From NCBI GenBank assembly GCA_963726785.1, contig CAVSDJ010000010.1, forward strand, positions 496,001 to 560,000: a DNA stretch of 64,000 nucleotides, in the 5' to 3' direction. Below, one piece after another: positions 46,186-55,514 of this stretch. Origin of the DNA: DATEKX01 sp963726785 (GTDB lineage Bacteria; Acidobacteriota; Blastocatellia; UBA7656). Every line of letters begins with the position of its first letter. Within the stretch, counting starts at the first letter, position 1. The position numbers and the translations under genes are program-made. The notes below the pieces were generated by a model. That model was not told the origin of the DNA. It searched no databases and saw only the letters and a program-made list of their open reading frames with translations.

Positions 46186-47252
46186 TCTTCACCTCCTTCA
46201 ATATTTTCATCACCGCCTTTATTGTTTTCACTTTCTTTTGCTTTCTTCTTGGCAGGCATCTTCCCCTTTAGGTGCGTTACTGATTCATCGCCGAACCCGC
46301 ACGCCTTGATGAAACCTGGCAGAGCGTCTGCAAGATCGGAAGAGGTTAAGCCTTCTAAACTCACTCTCTGCGGACGAGTAACCTTGATGGCTTTGAGTTC
46401 TAAATCGCAAGCTGTCCGCAAGCGCAATCCTTCTTCGAGAAGTTTCAGAATCTTGAATAGCGATAAAGCGATGAGAAGGCGATTTGCGTTGTCACCCAGT
46501 CCGTAGCCGCGCATCGTTGCCAAATCAAGATTGAAGTAAGCCACTATTTGTTTCGCTGTGAATTCTGTTCGGGAATAAATTATGTTCCCACGACCCTCTT
46601 CCGAGCCTTTTGTGCCACTCTCACTGGCAGTGCCTTTCGGGTCAAGCCTATCTATCTTTGCGCCACCTGAAGCTGCAACCTCGTAGCCTTCCGCTTCGAT
46701 AAAGCTTGACAGAAGCCTTTGGAGTCGAGCACGCCCTTCATAAATCTCTTTCTTGGCCACGAAAACGCCATGTAAAACAGAACCAACATCCAAATCGAAG
46801 ATGGCTTGGGCCAGTTTGCGAACATCCAGTGCCCCTTTAAAAGCGCCACTAAACTTCTCCGATATAGCTTTCTTCAAGTCGGTCGCTTCAAGAAGGTAGT
46901 AAGAGCTGAGACGATGCGGTTCCTGAATAGAACTTGTGCTGACTCCGTTGTCGAAGTTCACAACTACATGGGGCAGCCCACGAAGCGGTTCGATAATTCC
47001 GTCTTTCGCCTTATCCCAACATACACCTTCCAAACGATTTGCCATTGATTGCGCCGATTCAACTAAGAGCATCGGGACGTAGTAAACACTACCATCTTCA
47101 TTTCTCCTAGGTGCCTTATATGTTGCAGCACCTAAATCAGGAAAACCCGTCGGTTGAAATCGGTCGCCTTGAACGGGGCTGAGTTCTGCTTTGATCAATA
47201 GTCTCGGTGTGTTTTGTACTGCGCTTAAAATGTTTTCCAATTTTTCTGCCAT
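46182..47252 (-). CDS. csb1: Type I-G Cas7 protein (Csb1, GSU0053 family)
   Basis: 356 residues from the ATG at 47252, chosen because AAGGAG lies seven bases upstream; the open frame extends further but would overlap csx17. The N-terminus has RLLIKAELSPVQGDRFQPTG and FPDLGAATY, the signature of the family, followed by LLVESAQSMANRLE. The RAMP fold of Cas7 polymerises along the crRNA to form the Cascade backbone. The C-terminus is a Lys/Glu-rich tail. It lies between csx17 (34-bp gap) and csb2 (four-base overlap). Confidence 0.9.
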   Translation of the reverse strand: MAEKLENILSAVQNTPRLLIKAELSPVQGDRFQPTGFPDLGAATYKAPRRNEDGSVYYVPMLLVESAQSMANRLEGVCWDKAKDGIIEPLRGLPHVVVNFDNGVSTSSIQEPHRLSSYYLLEATDLKKAISEKFSGAFKGALDVRKLAQAIFDLDVGSVLHGVFVAKKEIYEGRARLQRLLSSFIEAEGYEVAASGGAKIDRLDPKGTASESGTKGSEEGRGNIIYSRTEFTAKQIVAYFNLDLATMRGYGLGDNANRLLIALSLFKILKLLEEGLRLRTACDLELKAIKVTRPQRVSLEGLTSSDLADALPGFIKACGFGDESVTHLKGKMPAKKKAKESENNKGGDENIEGGEE

Positions 47253-47286
47253 GAGCATTCTCCTTGCTGTGTAGTTCCAAGTTGGG

Positions 47287-49446
47287 TTATTGCTTTTCGG
47301 GCTGGCGCAAGACGAGAGCGTCCAACACATGGATTGCACTGCTACCAATCGGGATGAGCAAGGCTGCGGCGAGTCGCATGCCTTCTTCCGGTGAAACGTG
47401 AAAGTTGTTTGTGAAAGGAACTAGACCTGACGAACGTAATCGCCTGTCCGCAACGTCGAGCGCATCATTGACGCGCCCGGCTCGCAATAAGGGAATGATT
47501 GAAGGCTCGTGCTTAATCGGCTCGTCCAATCGCTCCAGTCTGCCTTCAGGGAGAAAGAGCAACTTCAACATTGCATATGCGCGCGGGAGAGTCGGCGGGA
47601 CGTTATTTGATGAATAGAATTCGCGCTCCTGCTCACTGCTCCATTTGATTAGCGCAAGTCCGTGAAGCGATCCTTCGATTTGTTCATTGTCTGTTGCGCT
47701 TCGCAAGAAAGCGTCAATCGCACGCAACGAAGCAAATCGTTTGCTTGACAAAGCAGGATGAGAAACCGATGCTGTACGCGCATCTATTGAACGGCGATGT
47801 AAGACCACCGCAAGATTATCCTCAAGCGACCTTGTTCCCCACACCGCGCCCGCATCGTCGTTTGTCCATTCAATTCCTTTGTCAGAAATCTCAATCGGTT
47901 CAATGTTGGCGCGAAAGAGTCCGCGCTTGCCTTCCCCTGTTATGGACGCGAGCGCGGCTGCGATTTCAAACTCGAACGAATTGTCATCACACTCGCTCGC
48001 CCATCGCGTAGTCAATCCGGCAAGCGGGCGCACTGCCACATTGCCTTGGTCATCTTTCTTGAGATTTGCTGTGCGCGCAACTTCAGCTTCAGCCGCGCCT
48101 AGTGCGATTAAAGTCGCTCGCAGATGTTCCACTTCTCCGCTCGCACATAAATCGAATATCGCTTCTTCGATCTGCGAAACAGCGCGAGTTAATCGCTCCG
48201 GGGTTCGCTTCGCATCGCGTGTGGCGCGACGTAACGAGTCGAGCCATCGATCAACTTCGTAAATAAGCGTGGCCAGTGGGCGTTCGCGCACTTCAAAACG
48301 CCCCAGTGAAGCAGCAAGATTTGCCTGTCCGTTTCGCTCAATGAAGCCGTAGCGTTGAAAAGCATTTATGCCGCGATCAACGCCGAGTTCCGCGACTGAA
48401 CGCGCAAAGTCAAAGCCTGTGCGAACTGCCCACCTTTGCGTTTTGCCGAACTGTACGCGCCCTTCGCTGAATATATGTGATACTTCTGCGAAACTTGCCG
48501 AACGAGACCAAAGTGGCAACCATATCTCGGCGCGCATCTTTTCATTGCTTGTAGCCGTGCCGTAGCCGACGGTTGAATTTTGAACGGTGAAAGGAAAAGA
48601 GGCTTTTGAACGCGCTCCCGCAGCAAGTTGTCTGACGGTTGCGCTGGCTAAAACCAGTGTTCCTTCGATTGCAAAAATGAAGTCCCACGGGTTGACCAAA
48701 GAATCGCCGCTAACGCCTTGCGAAGCATTCGCGCCTCCTGCGCCTGCGGGGTAAAACTGCCCGACAGCAGCTTTCTCTAACGTTGCCGAGTTATCGAGAA
48801 GAAGCGCTGCGCGAAGTTGTGATTCGCTTTGCTTAAGTTGTTGGGCAATCTTTCGCTTATTGGGTTGTTGGCTGATTACTTCTGGCAACACGGAAAGCAA
48901 GCGGGCTATAAAGTTAAAGGTGAATTCCAAATGCCCATCGTTCCCTCCTGAACCTAACAAAGGAGGATAATCCGGCCTGATTTCACCCAACACATAAGCC
49001 GCATCAAGCCATTTCAGCGCGCGGTCTGAAAAGACGCAGCGAGCGTGTCGCAACATTTCAGCTTTCTCTTCTTTCTTCGGCTGCTCTTTGCGGTCTCCGA
49101 CAAGGGCACGGGCTATAGCAACAGTAGCTCGGTAATCATTGACTCGTGGTGAGTCAATGTGGCATAACGCATCAATCATAGCTCGCTGTTTTTTGTCTTT
49201 CGGATAAAACCCACTACTACCGTTCCAAGGCGCGACAATCGGAGTCGGGGTGTAACGGTTCAGAAAAAAATCAATTAACTCATCCGTTGTTCTTTCACTT
49301 TCCAAAACGAATGTGTCGCCGCGCCAAAACGCACGTACGCTTTTGTCAAATTCCTGCTCGACGACCAACCGGAAAATGCCCAGAGCCTTCAGATAATGAA
49401 TCAACGGCTCAGGGGCGCAGCCTCTTAGAATGATTTGATTATTCAT
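47287..49446 (-). CDS. csx17: Type I-G large subunit Csx17 (Cas8)
   Basis: 719 residues. The first residues IILRGCAPEPLIHYLKALGI followed by FRLVVEQ are diagnostic of Csx17. Further conserved segments are the APWNGSSGFYPKD stretch near 95 and PLLGSGGNDGHLEFTFNF near 175. The large subunit of Cascade recognises the PAM and starts R-loop formation, then recruits Cas3. The start ATG overlaps the cas3 stop by four bases. Length is normal and no damage is visible. Confidence 0.92.
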   Translation of the reverse strand: MNNQIILRGCAPEPLIHYLKALGIFRLVVEQEFDKSVRAFWRGDTFVLESERTTDELIDFFLNRYTPTPIVAPWNGSSGFYPKDKKQRAMIDALCHIDSPRVNDYRATVAIARALVGDRKEQPKKEEKAEMLRHARCVFSDRALKWLDAAYVLGEIRPDYPPLLGSGGNDGHLEFTFNFIARLLSVLPEVISQQPNKRKIAQQLKQSESQLRAALLLDNSATLEKAAVGQFYPAGAGGANASQGVSGDSLVNPWDFIFAIEGTLVLASATVRQLAAGARSKASFPFTVQNSTVGYGTATSNEKMRAEIWLPLWSRSASFAEVSHIFSEGRVQFGKTQRWAVRTGFDFARSVAELGVDRGINAFQRYGFIERNGQANLAASLGRFEVRERPLATLIYEVDRWLDSLRRATRDAKRTPERLTRAVSQIEEAIFDLCASGEVEHLRATLIALGAAEAEVARTANLKKDDQGNVAVRPLAGLTTRWASECDDNSFEFEIAAALASITGEGKRGLFRANIEPIEISDKGIEWTNDDAGAVWGTRSLEDNLAVVLHRRSIDARTASVSHPALSSKRFASLRAIDAFLRSATDNEQIEGSLHGLALIKWSSEQEREFYSSNNVPPTLPRAYAMLKLLFLPEGRLERLDEPIKHEPSIIPLLRAGRVNDALDVADRRLRSSGLVPFTNNFHVSPEEGMRLAAALLIPIGSSAIHVLDALVLRQPEKQ

Positions 49447-51944
49447 CTCCCTTCCTCACTTGAATTGGCTGGCCAATAATCTTGCGGATATTTGCTTGCG
49501 CGAACATCTGCGGCGCGAATCAGGCATTCAAGATAAGCCAAGCGAAAAACACCCAACTGATCGCGCAGGTTTATCATTCGCTCCAACCACGAAGGCTTGC
49601 CGTCCTCGCTTGCGCCAAGCATCATCGGTCCAAGGTCAAGTTTTATTTCAGGTTTCTCTGTGCCATCACCTAAATCAGTCGCTTGCAAAATCTCATCCTG
49701 CCAAATGCCTCTTGCGAACCTTCTGTTTGATTCATTGGGCTTCGATTCATCAGGCAACGCGCGAATGCTGAGACGCACTTTGCCGTGATGACACGCGGCG
49801 AGATAAATTGCCAAATCGCTTGCGCCTGTTTGCAACAGGGCCAACGCGCTTGCAAGTTCATGGCGAAAGCGCTTGCGCGTGTGCTTGTGGCTGCTCGTTG
49901 ATTTTGCGAGGGTCACACCTTGTACCGCTTCATTCAAACCTTTGTGCAAAGTCTCCTGAAAGATTGTGTGAGCCTTGCCCCAGTCGTGATGATGCGTCGC
50001 AAAAGTCAGGTCATTGCGCCACTCATTAAGCTTCAAATCATTGAGCGCGATGATAATCGCCTCGGCTGCGACTTTTGCTTCCCGTGAATGCGCGGCGAGC
50101 GCCTGTGTGTACTTCAGATAAGTGAGCGGGTCATCATCATTCGCTTCATTTGCTTCCCCGCTTTTGTGAACATCCATGACAGTATCTTTATTGTTTGTGT
50201 TCCAACCTCTTTGCGCATCGTAACCGCCAGCGCTTGTATCAAGCAGCAGAGTCAATCCGGGTCGCAATTCATTTTCGCTGACTTTTTGCCACTTACCTTC
50301 GAGCGCGTTCCACATCCAGGCCTGACGCGTTTTCCCTGATCTATCTTTGCCTTTAAGAAATTCTTTGAAATCGCCAATAGAGACAGCGCATAACTCATCG
50401 CGCTGCAAGCGTGGTATATCTTTCGTTGGGGCATTGCCGCTCAACTCGCGCCAAGCCACGGAAACATCGCGCTCGTCACCGCCCCGGACAAAACGCGAAA
50501 TATCCAGATCGTAGCCCGACAAGTCGGGCGTTGTGTCGAACAAATCAATTAGATCGCGGCGACGAAGGACGTGCGCCGGATTGAAAGGATCGTGATGCTT
50601 TATATTTTCCAAATCAGCAGGCGCGGCGGATTGCATTTCATTCAACAAGCCCTGTGCCTTTTCCAAATCTCTCCAATTGTAAGGCGCAGCTACTTTCTCG
50701 CGCTCTTTCTCATCAAGCGCCGCTTTCTCTGCAAGCTTTGTGACATCTCTCTCATCGAGCGGTCGGTCAATCCAAAAGATGTGCGCTTCGCTTTCTTCGC
50801 CTGTTCGATTACAGCGACCAAAACGTTGGACCAAACTCGCATAAGGCGCTAGGTCCGTGATGAGCATGCGCGAAGAGATGTCAACGCCCGCCTCAACAAC
50901 CTGCGTGGCAATTATAATTCTTCCGTTGTCGGTGGATGTAGCAGTGAGTTTTTGCATCCACTCTTTACGCTCGTTCGGGCGAAAGCGAGAGTGAATAAGT
51001 ATCAATTCGGGAGTGTTTTGATTTACAGCGATTTCAACTATACCCTTTTTAGCTTCCTTTTGTTTGGGATGATAAATTTCTTCTAGCGCAGCGAATGTCT
51101 CGCGAGCGCGCGCAACGCGGTTGACTACAACCAAAGTTTGCGAGCCATTCAAGTGATGTTCTTGTATAAACTCAGCTAGTCCTTTCGATGTTCGGCACGA
51201 TGGCGGAGCAGGCTCGATATACTTCTTAGCATCAAGTCGTTTTGCGAGAATCGAGGAAGCACGGTCTTCATCAGAGAGTTCAAGCTTCTTCAACCCGGCA
51301 ACCTGCTGCGCGAAATCTATCGTCTTCAGCCAATCGCGGTTGAGTGTCGCAGACATCCAGATTGACTGACATTTGCCAAAAGCATCAAACTGTTTGCGGA
51401 ATGCGGCCAGTTGCGCTGATGTTGCAAGACCGTCACCCATTAGCTGAATCTCATCAAATACCCAAAGGCAATCGTTGTTCAACAATCCGAAATGGACGGG
51501 CCAGCGGAAGCGGCTCATTGCATACCCGCGATTGAGTGCTCGCGACAGCAACATATCTTGTGTGCCTATCAAAATGCACTCGCTTGCGGGATTCATATCC
51601 CACTTGTCGCTCACGTCGCCGCCCATCAGTATATGAACTGAGAAACGTTCTTCGCCCAGGTTTTGATTGAGAAGATCAACGGCCTGTCTGGCAACGTCTC
51701 TCGTTTGTTCAACTAAAGTTCGCATCGGCAGACAATAAATAAGCCTTCTACCGACTGATGGAGGCTCGCTCAATCTGCGCCAGAACCACGCGCCGAGTAT
51801 CGCTTTTGTTTTGCCCGCGCCGGTCGGGACGTTGACCAGCGAGTAAAGCTCTTCGTCAGTCGCAAGTCGTCTCTGGTAATCAAACGGCTCATTGCCGAAG
51901 GTTTGCTGGAAGAAATCATCAAAGTTGTTGAATCGCTCACTCAT
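49443..51944 (-). CDS. cas3: CRISPR-associated helicase/nuclease Cas3, helicase-HD order
   Basis: 833 residues from the ATG at 51944, with GAGG six bases upstream; the frame extends 14 codons further into the regulator gene's end. The superfamily 2 helicase comes first: Walker A LVNVPTGAGKTKA near 45, the Walker B box VFDEIQLMGDG near 165, SATLNRDW, and motif VI in YASLVQRFGRCNRTGE. The HD nuclease domain is at the C-terminus with THHHDWGKAH near 653. HD after helicase is typical of type I-G and the reverse of types I-A, I-E and I-F. It unwinds and degrades target DNA from the R-loop. Confidence 0.95.
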   Translation of the reverse strand: MSERFNNFDDFFQQTFGNEPFDYQRRLATDEELYSLVNVPTGAGKTKAILGAWFWRRLSEPPSVGRRLIYCLPMRTLVEQTRDVARQAVDLLNQNLGEERFSVHILMGGDVSDKWDMNPASECILIGTQDMLLSRALNRGYAMSRFRWPVHFGLLNNDCLWVFDEIQLMGDGLATSAQLAAFRKQFDAFGKCQSIWMSATLNRDWLKTIDFAQQVAGLKKLELSDEDRASSILAKRLDAKKYIEPAPPSCRTSKGLAEFIQEHHLNGSQTLVVVNRVARARETFAALEEIYHPKQKEAKKGIVEIAVNQNTPELILIHSRFRPNERKEWMQKLTATSTDNGRIIIATQVVEAGVDISSRMLITDLAPYASLVQRFGRCNRTGEESEAHIFWIDRPLDERDVTKLAEKAALDEKEREKVAAPYNWRDLEKAQGLLNEMQSAAPADLENIKHHDPFNPAHVLRRRDLIDLFDTTPDLSGYDLDISRFVRGGDERDVSVAWRELSGNAPTKDIPRLQRDELCAVSIGDFKEFLKGKDRSGKTRQAWMWNALEGKWQKVSENELRPGLTLLLDTSAGGYDAQRGWNTNNKDTVMDVHKSGEANEANDDDPLTYLKYTQALAAHSREAKVAAEAIIIALNDLKLNEWRNDLTFATHHHDWGKAHTIFQETLHKGLNEAVQGVTLAKSTSSHKHTRKRFRHELASALALLQTGASDLAIYLAACHHGKVRLSIRALPDESKPNESNRRFARGIWQDEILQATDLGDGTEKPEIKLDLGPMMLGASEDGKPSWLERMINLRDQLGVFRLAYLECLIRAADVRASKYPQDYWPANSSEEGR

Positions 51945-51963
51945 TATCAACCTCGCTTCTGAT

Positions 51964-52974
51964 TTAATCGTAAAGTTGAGCCGCACGCTTCAGTCTCTCG
52001 CGCACCATATCGCGCAGTGCGGGCGGTCGTAACGCCCTGGCGTGTTCGCCGTATTGCAATAGCCAGCGAGCGACTTGCCCTAAAGCGGCTTCTGTTGCCT
52101 TGAAACTTATTCGCAATCCCCCCTCACGCAACGGCTTGTTACGCTGCGTCGGGTGAAACTTGCGCTCGCGGGCATAGCGCGCTTGATACGCATCGAATTC
52201 TACTTCTACCTCGATCTCTTTGCCGCCGCGAAACATGCCAAAGCCGCTTTCGAGATACTTCTTCGAGTCCCAATCCGTAGGCAGTGTAAACTGCCGTCGC
52301 GTGTTCGCAAGTCGCGTGATCCTCCCAGCGTGAAAGTCTCTCACTTCACGGCTCAAATGGTCGTAACAGACCGCATACCATTCGCCCAGGTGATTGTGAA
52401 GCAACAAGACATCAACCTCGCGCTCTGTATGTTCAGCACGGTGCTGCGAGTAGTAGCGAATAAACAGGGTCTGACGGCTGGCGGCTGCCGAGGCCAGCTT
52501 GCGCAAGGTATCCGGCGAAGTGTCAAGAACCGGCTCCGGCGCGAAGCTGATCGCCTCTTCCAAAGAGTCCAGATCAATTACTACCTCGCTTGGCAACAGA
52601 GACGCGAGAGACCGAACCGCATCGCGCGCAAGGCTCGCCTCGGCAGCGGAGGCCCCGAGCCGCTTCAAGATGCGCTCTGCGGCAAAGAAACTGATCAACT
52701 CACCTTGAGTGAGAGCAATCGGCGGCAGCCTCCAACTTGAGTCAGAAAAGTAAAACCCATTCTTTGCCCGGTCAAATTCTAAAGGCGCGCCAAACCGATT
52801 TTTCAGCGCATCCAAATCTCGCTGCACAGTGCGGGGATGTCGTTCGGCCACATGAGACAAATCATTTTTATTTGGGAAACGCCCGCGCTGAATCTCTGCG
52901 CAGATCCGTCGTAAGCGCTCGTAGGCATGCAAATGGACACGTTCAGGTTTAGCTTTCAGCCTTCGCATAATCAT
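51964..52974 (-). CDS. WYL-domain transcriptional regulator of the CRISPR-Cas operon
   Basis: 336 residues from the ATG at 52974. The N-terminal winged helix-turn-helix reads ERLRRICAEIQRGRFPNKND, LSHVAERHPRTVQRDLDALK. The WYL-type ligand-binding domain is at about 165-250 (QTLFIRYYSQHRAEHTEREV, EWYAVCYDHLSREVRDFHAG). The C-terminal WCX-like extension contains EVEVEFDAYQARYARE and LGQVARWLLQYGEHARAL. Such proteins are known regulators next to CRISPR-Cas and DNA-repair genes and probably sense nucleic acid or nucleotides. It is the first gene of the cas run, 19 bases ahead of cas3, and 81 bases after rad50. It may control both neighbours. Confidence 0.88.
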   Translation of the reverse strand: MIMRRLKAKPERVHLHAYERLRRICAEIQRGRFPNKNDLSHVAERHPRTVQRDLDALKNRFGAPLEFDRAKNGFYFSDSSWRLPPIALTQGELISFFAAERILKRLGASAAEASLARDAVRSLASLLPSEVVIDLDSLEEAISFAPEPVLDTSPDTLRKLASAAASRQTLFIRYYSQHRAEHTEREVDVLLLHNHLGEWYAVCYDHLSREVRDFHAGRITRLANTRRQFTLPTDWDSKKYLESGFGMFRGGKEIEVEVEFDAYQARYARERKFHPTQRNKPLREGGLRISFKATEAALGQVARWLLQYGEHARALRPPALRDMVRERLKRAAQLYD

Positions 52975-53057
52975 CACTACTTAAGCATAAACAGGTCGGG
53001 GAGACATCTAACGCCTCAGCAAGAAACTTTGTTAATCGGACAAACCGAAACTGATCA

Positions 53058-55514
53058 TTAGCCGAGCGATTCAAACAGGCTTGCTCGCGAAGTGCCATCT
53101 TTCAGTCCGATGACATAGCGGGTCGGGAACGCATCGGCGAATTCTTCCTGATGTGAGACCAGAATTATGCGGCTCAGCACGTTCTTCAGCGCCTGCAACT
53201 CTTCTATCACCTGATGTCGGCCCTGCTTATCGAGACTGCCAAAACCTTCATCAATGATGACCGACTCGATGCCGCGTGATGCGCTGCCCGCAAACTGGCC
53301 TATGCCCAGCGCAAGGCTTATAGCAACGCGGAAGCGCTGGCTGCCACTCAAAAAGGCCACCGGCAAAGGTGCATTACTTGTTTGCTTGTTGTGGGCCAGC
53401 AGGTCGAGCGCCTTGACTGCCGACTTAGAGCCGCTCTTACTGTCGTCTTCATCCTTATCATCACGCAGCTTGAGCCGCAAAACGCCGCCAGAAATATGAT
53501 CTAATATTCGATTAGCGTTTGCGACAATCGCCGCCTCAACCTGCTTGAGCAAGTATCGCTGCAAGTTGTCCCGACCAAGCAATCGGGCAAGCTCTTTGTA
53601 AAGCCGAGCCCGATGGGCCGCGTCGCGACGCTCGCTTTCTAACTGGCGTCGCCGTTCCCGACGGGTTTCAAGCTCCTGCTTTTTACTATTCGCCTCAGCC
53701 ATCGCATCGCTGCACTGCTGTCGCCTCAAACGTGCTGCGCGTTCTTCCGCTTCAAGTTGAACAAATGGCTTTCGAGCTTCAGAAGGAATAGCTTCTATCT
53801 CCTGCTTGATTTGGTTGAGCCGGTCCTCCCGCTGTTGCTGCTGTTCCATCGCGTCGGCTTGCTTGTATAACTTGTCAAGCTGACGTTGCACGGATTGATG
53901 CTGCCTCGCTTGTTCAGAGAAATCCTTTAACTCTGCTGTCGTCGGAAACTCCGATCCGAAGCAATCTGCGATATCGGAAACATGGGCGGGCGCGATTCGG
54001 TCTCGATAAGTCTGCGGCAATTCTTTCAAAATTGTTCGCGTCTGATCCTCAGCCTTGGACTGATCGCCCCGTGCTTGCTGGAGATTTCGCTTTGCGCTTT
54101 GCTCTGCAATTTGCAATTGCCGTTCTTCGTCATTAATAGCCTGCCACTGCTGATGCGCTGCTTTCTGCTCGGCGGCGGCTTGCTTGAAATCTTCTTCCGC
54201 ACGCAACGAATTGCTTTTTGCTGTTTGTAGCTCTACCTCTAATCGCGCGCGTTCGGATTCGAGGTGCTCAGGCTTGAGCGGCTGACCGCAGTAGCCGCAG
54301 GCAGGCTTACCGGCGACTTGACTGAATCGCGCAAGCTGGTCTTCCGCCTGTTTGACGAATGTCTTTGCTTCTGTAAGCGCATTTTGCATCTGTTCGGCTT
54401 GCGCGCTTTTAATTTGGTCTCGCTCAGCAGCTTTCGCCTTTTTATCTGATATTAAGGTAAGCTGTTTTGCAATTTTAGTCTGCTCAGTTTCAGCGTGACT
54501 TACCTTCGTTTTCGCGCTTAACCAGTCTGAGCGCGCCTGATCGAATTGCCGCATCCAGGGAAGTGCTATTTTCAACTCAGCCAATTGATCCAGCCTCTCT
54601 TGCATGCTCTCGATTCGCTCATTCAAAGCAGTAAGCAGAGTTTCGGAGGTAACATCGGTTTGCGCGATCTCACCGTCTGTCGCCTGAAGTTCACGGCTTA
54701 CTTCGAGCAGAGTTTTTCTTGCTTCTCTGACCGCCTCTTCGATTCCTGATCGTTCTTGTTCAAGCTCATTCCACCTTTTTGCGTGAACCTTCAGCCCGGC
54801 CAGTTCTTCCAATCGCTTCTGCGTCGTCTCAAGCTCTGCTTGCGCTTGCTTGGCGTGCGTAGCAAGCTCTTCAATCTCACGGTCGTCTACCGGGGCCAAG
54901 CCCTGAAGCGCGCTTTGAAAGGCGTTAGTCCGAGCGTCGAAATCTTTATGCTGCCGCTCGGCTTTCTGGCACAGCCGCTCGTATGCTGAAAGATTTACTA
55001 TCTGCGTCAGCATCGTGTGACGGTCTTTCGGCTCAGCCTTGAGCAACGCTTCGCTTTCACCCTGACGGAGCAACACGCTCGCGGTGAATGTTTCGTAATC
55101 GAGTCCGAGGTGCTCCTGCACCCACTTATTAAGACCATCTTTCTTTTCAGTGCCCGTCACGGGCTGAGGCGCGGGCTGTCCTGGACGAGGCGCGCTGGGC
55201 CCGCTAAGGTGCAACACCTGAAAACTTGTACGCCGCTTGCCACCGAGCGTTCGCTTCACGCGATAAACATCGCTTCCGAGAGCGAAGTCAAACTCGACGA
55301 CCATTTCGCCCGATTCGTGGTTCTTAAGCTCTTCGGGATTGCTCTTGCCTCCACGGTGCGCTCCGTAAAGAGCAAAAGTGATGGCATCGAATATTGCCGA
55401 TTTGCCCGCCCCATTTGGCCCAGACAGTACCCATAGCGGCGCGCCGTCGAACGTCAACTCGGCCTCATCGCGGTAGCTCAAGAAACCTTTCACGTAGACT
55501 CGAAGCGGAATCAT
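53058..55514 (-). CDS. Rad50/SbcC-type SMC-family ATPase with zinc hook
   Basis: 818 residues from the ATG at 55514 (AAGGAG seven bases upstream, ATGA overlap with the mre11 stop). Walker A is VLSGPNGAGKSAIF near residue 35. The Q-loop region follows (LRQGESEALLKAEPKDRHT). Long coiled coils flank the zinc hook PACGYCGQPLKP near 405. The ABC signature is LSGSQRFRVAISLAL near 723, Walker B SVIIDEGFGSLD near 753 and the His switch ILVSHQEEF near 785. It is shorter than E. coli SbcC (about 1050) and close to archaeal Rad50. With Mre11 it would tether and open DNA ends. Confidence 0.92.
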   Translation of the reverse strand: MIPLRVYVKGFLSYRDEAELTFDGAPLWVLSGPNGAGKSAIFDAITFALYGAHRGGKSNPEELKNHESGEMVVEFDFALGSDVYRVKRTLGGKRRTSFQVLHLSGPSAPRPGQPAPQPVTGTEKKDGLNKWVQEHLGLDYETFTASVLLRQGESEALLKAEPKDRHTMLTQIVNLSAYERLCQKAERQHKDFDARTNAFQSALQGLAPVDDREIEELATHAKQAQAELETTQKRLEELAGLKVHAKRWNELEQERSGIEEAVREARKTLLEVSRELQATDGEIAQTDVTSETLLTALNERIESMQERLDQLAELKIALPWMRQFDQARSDWLSAKTKVSHAETEQTKIAKQLTLISDKKAKAAERDQIKSAQAEQMQNALTEAKTFVKQAEDQLARFSQVAGKPACGYCGQPLKPEHLESERARLEVELQTAKSNSLRAEEDFKQAAAEQKAAHQQWQAINDEERQLQIAEQSAKRNLQQARGDQSKAEDQTRTILKELPQTYRDRIAPAHVSDIADCFGSEFPTTAELKDFSEQARQHQSVQRQLDKLYKQADAMEQQQQREDRLNQIKQEIEAIPSEARKPFVQLEAEERAARLRRQQCSDAMAEANSKKQELETRRERRRQLESERRDAAHRARLYKELARLLGRDNLQRYLLKQVEAAIVANANRILDHISGGVLRLKLRDDKDEDDSKSGSKSAVKALDLLAHNKQTSNAPLPVAFLSGSQRFRVAISLALGIGQFAGSASRGIESVIIDEGFGSLDKQGRHQVIEELQALKNVLSRIILVSHQEEFADAFPTRYVIGLKDGTSRASLFESLG

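Noticed and set aside
46182..47348. Longer csb1 start at 47348
   Set aside because: It would overlap csx17 by 62 bases and lacks a ribosome-binding site; the ATG at 47252 has AAGGAG at ideal spacing.
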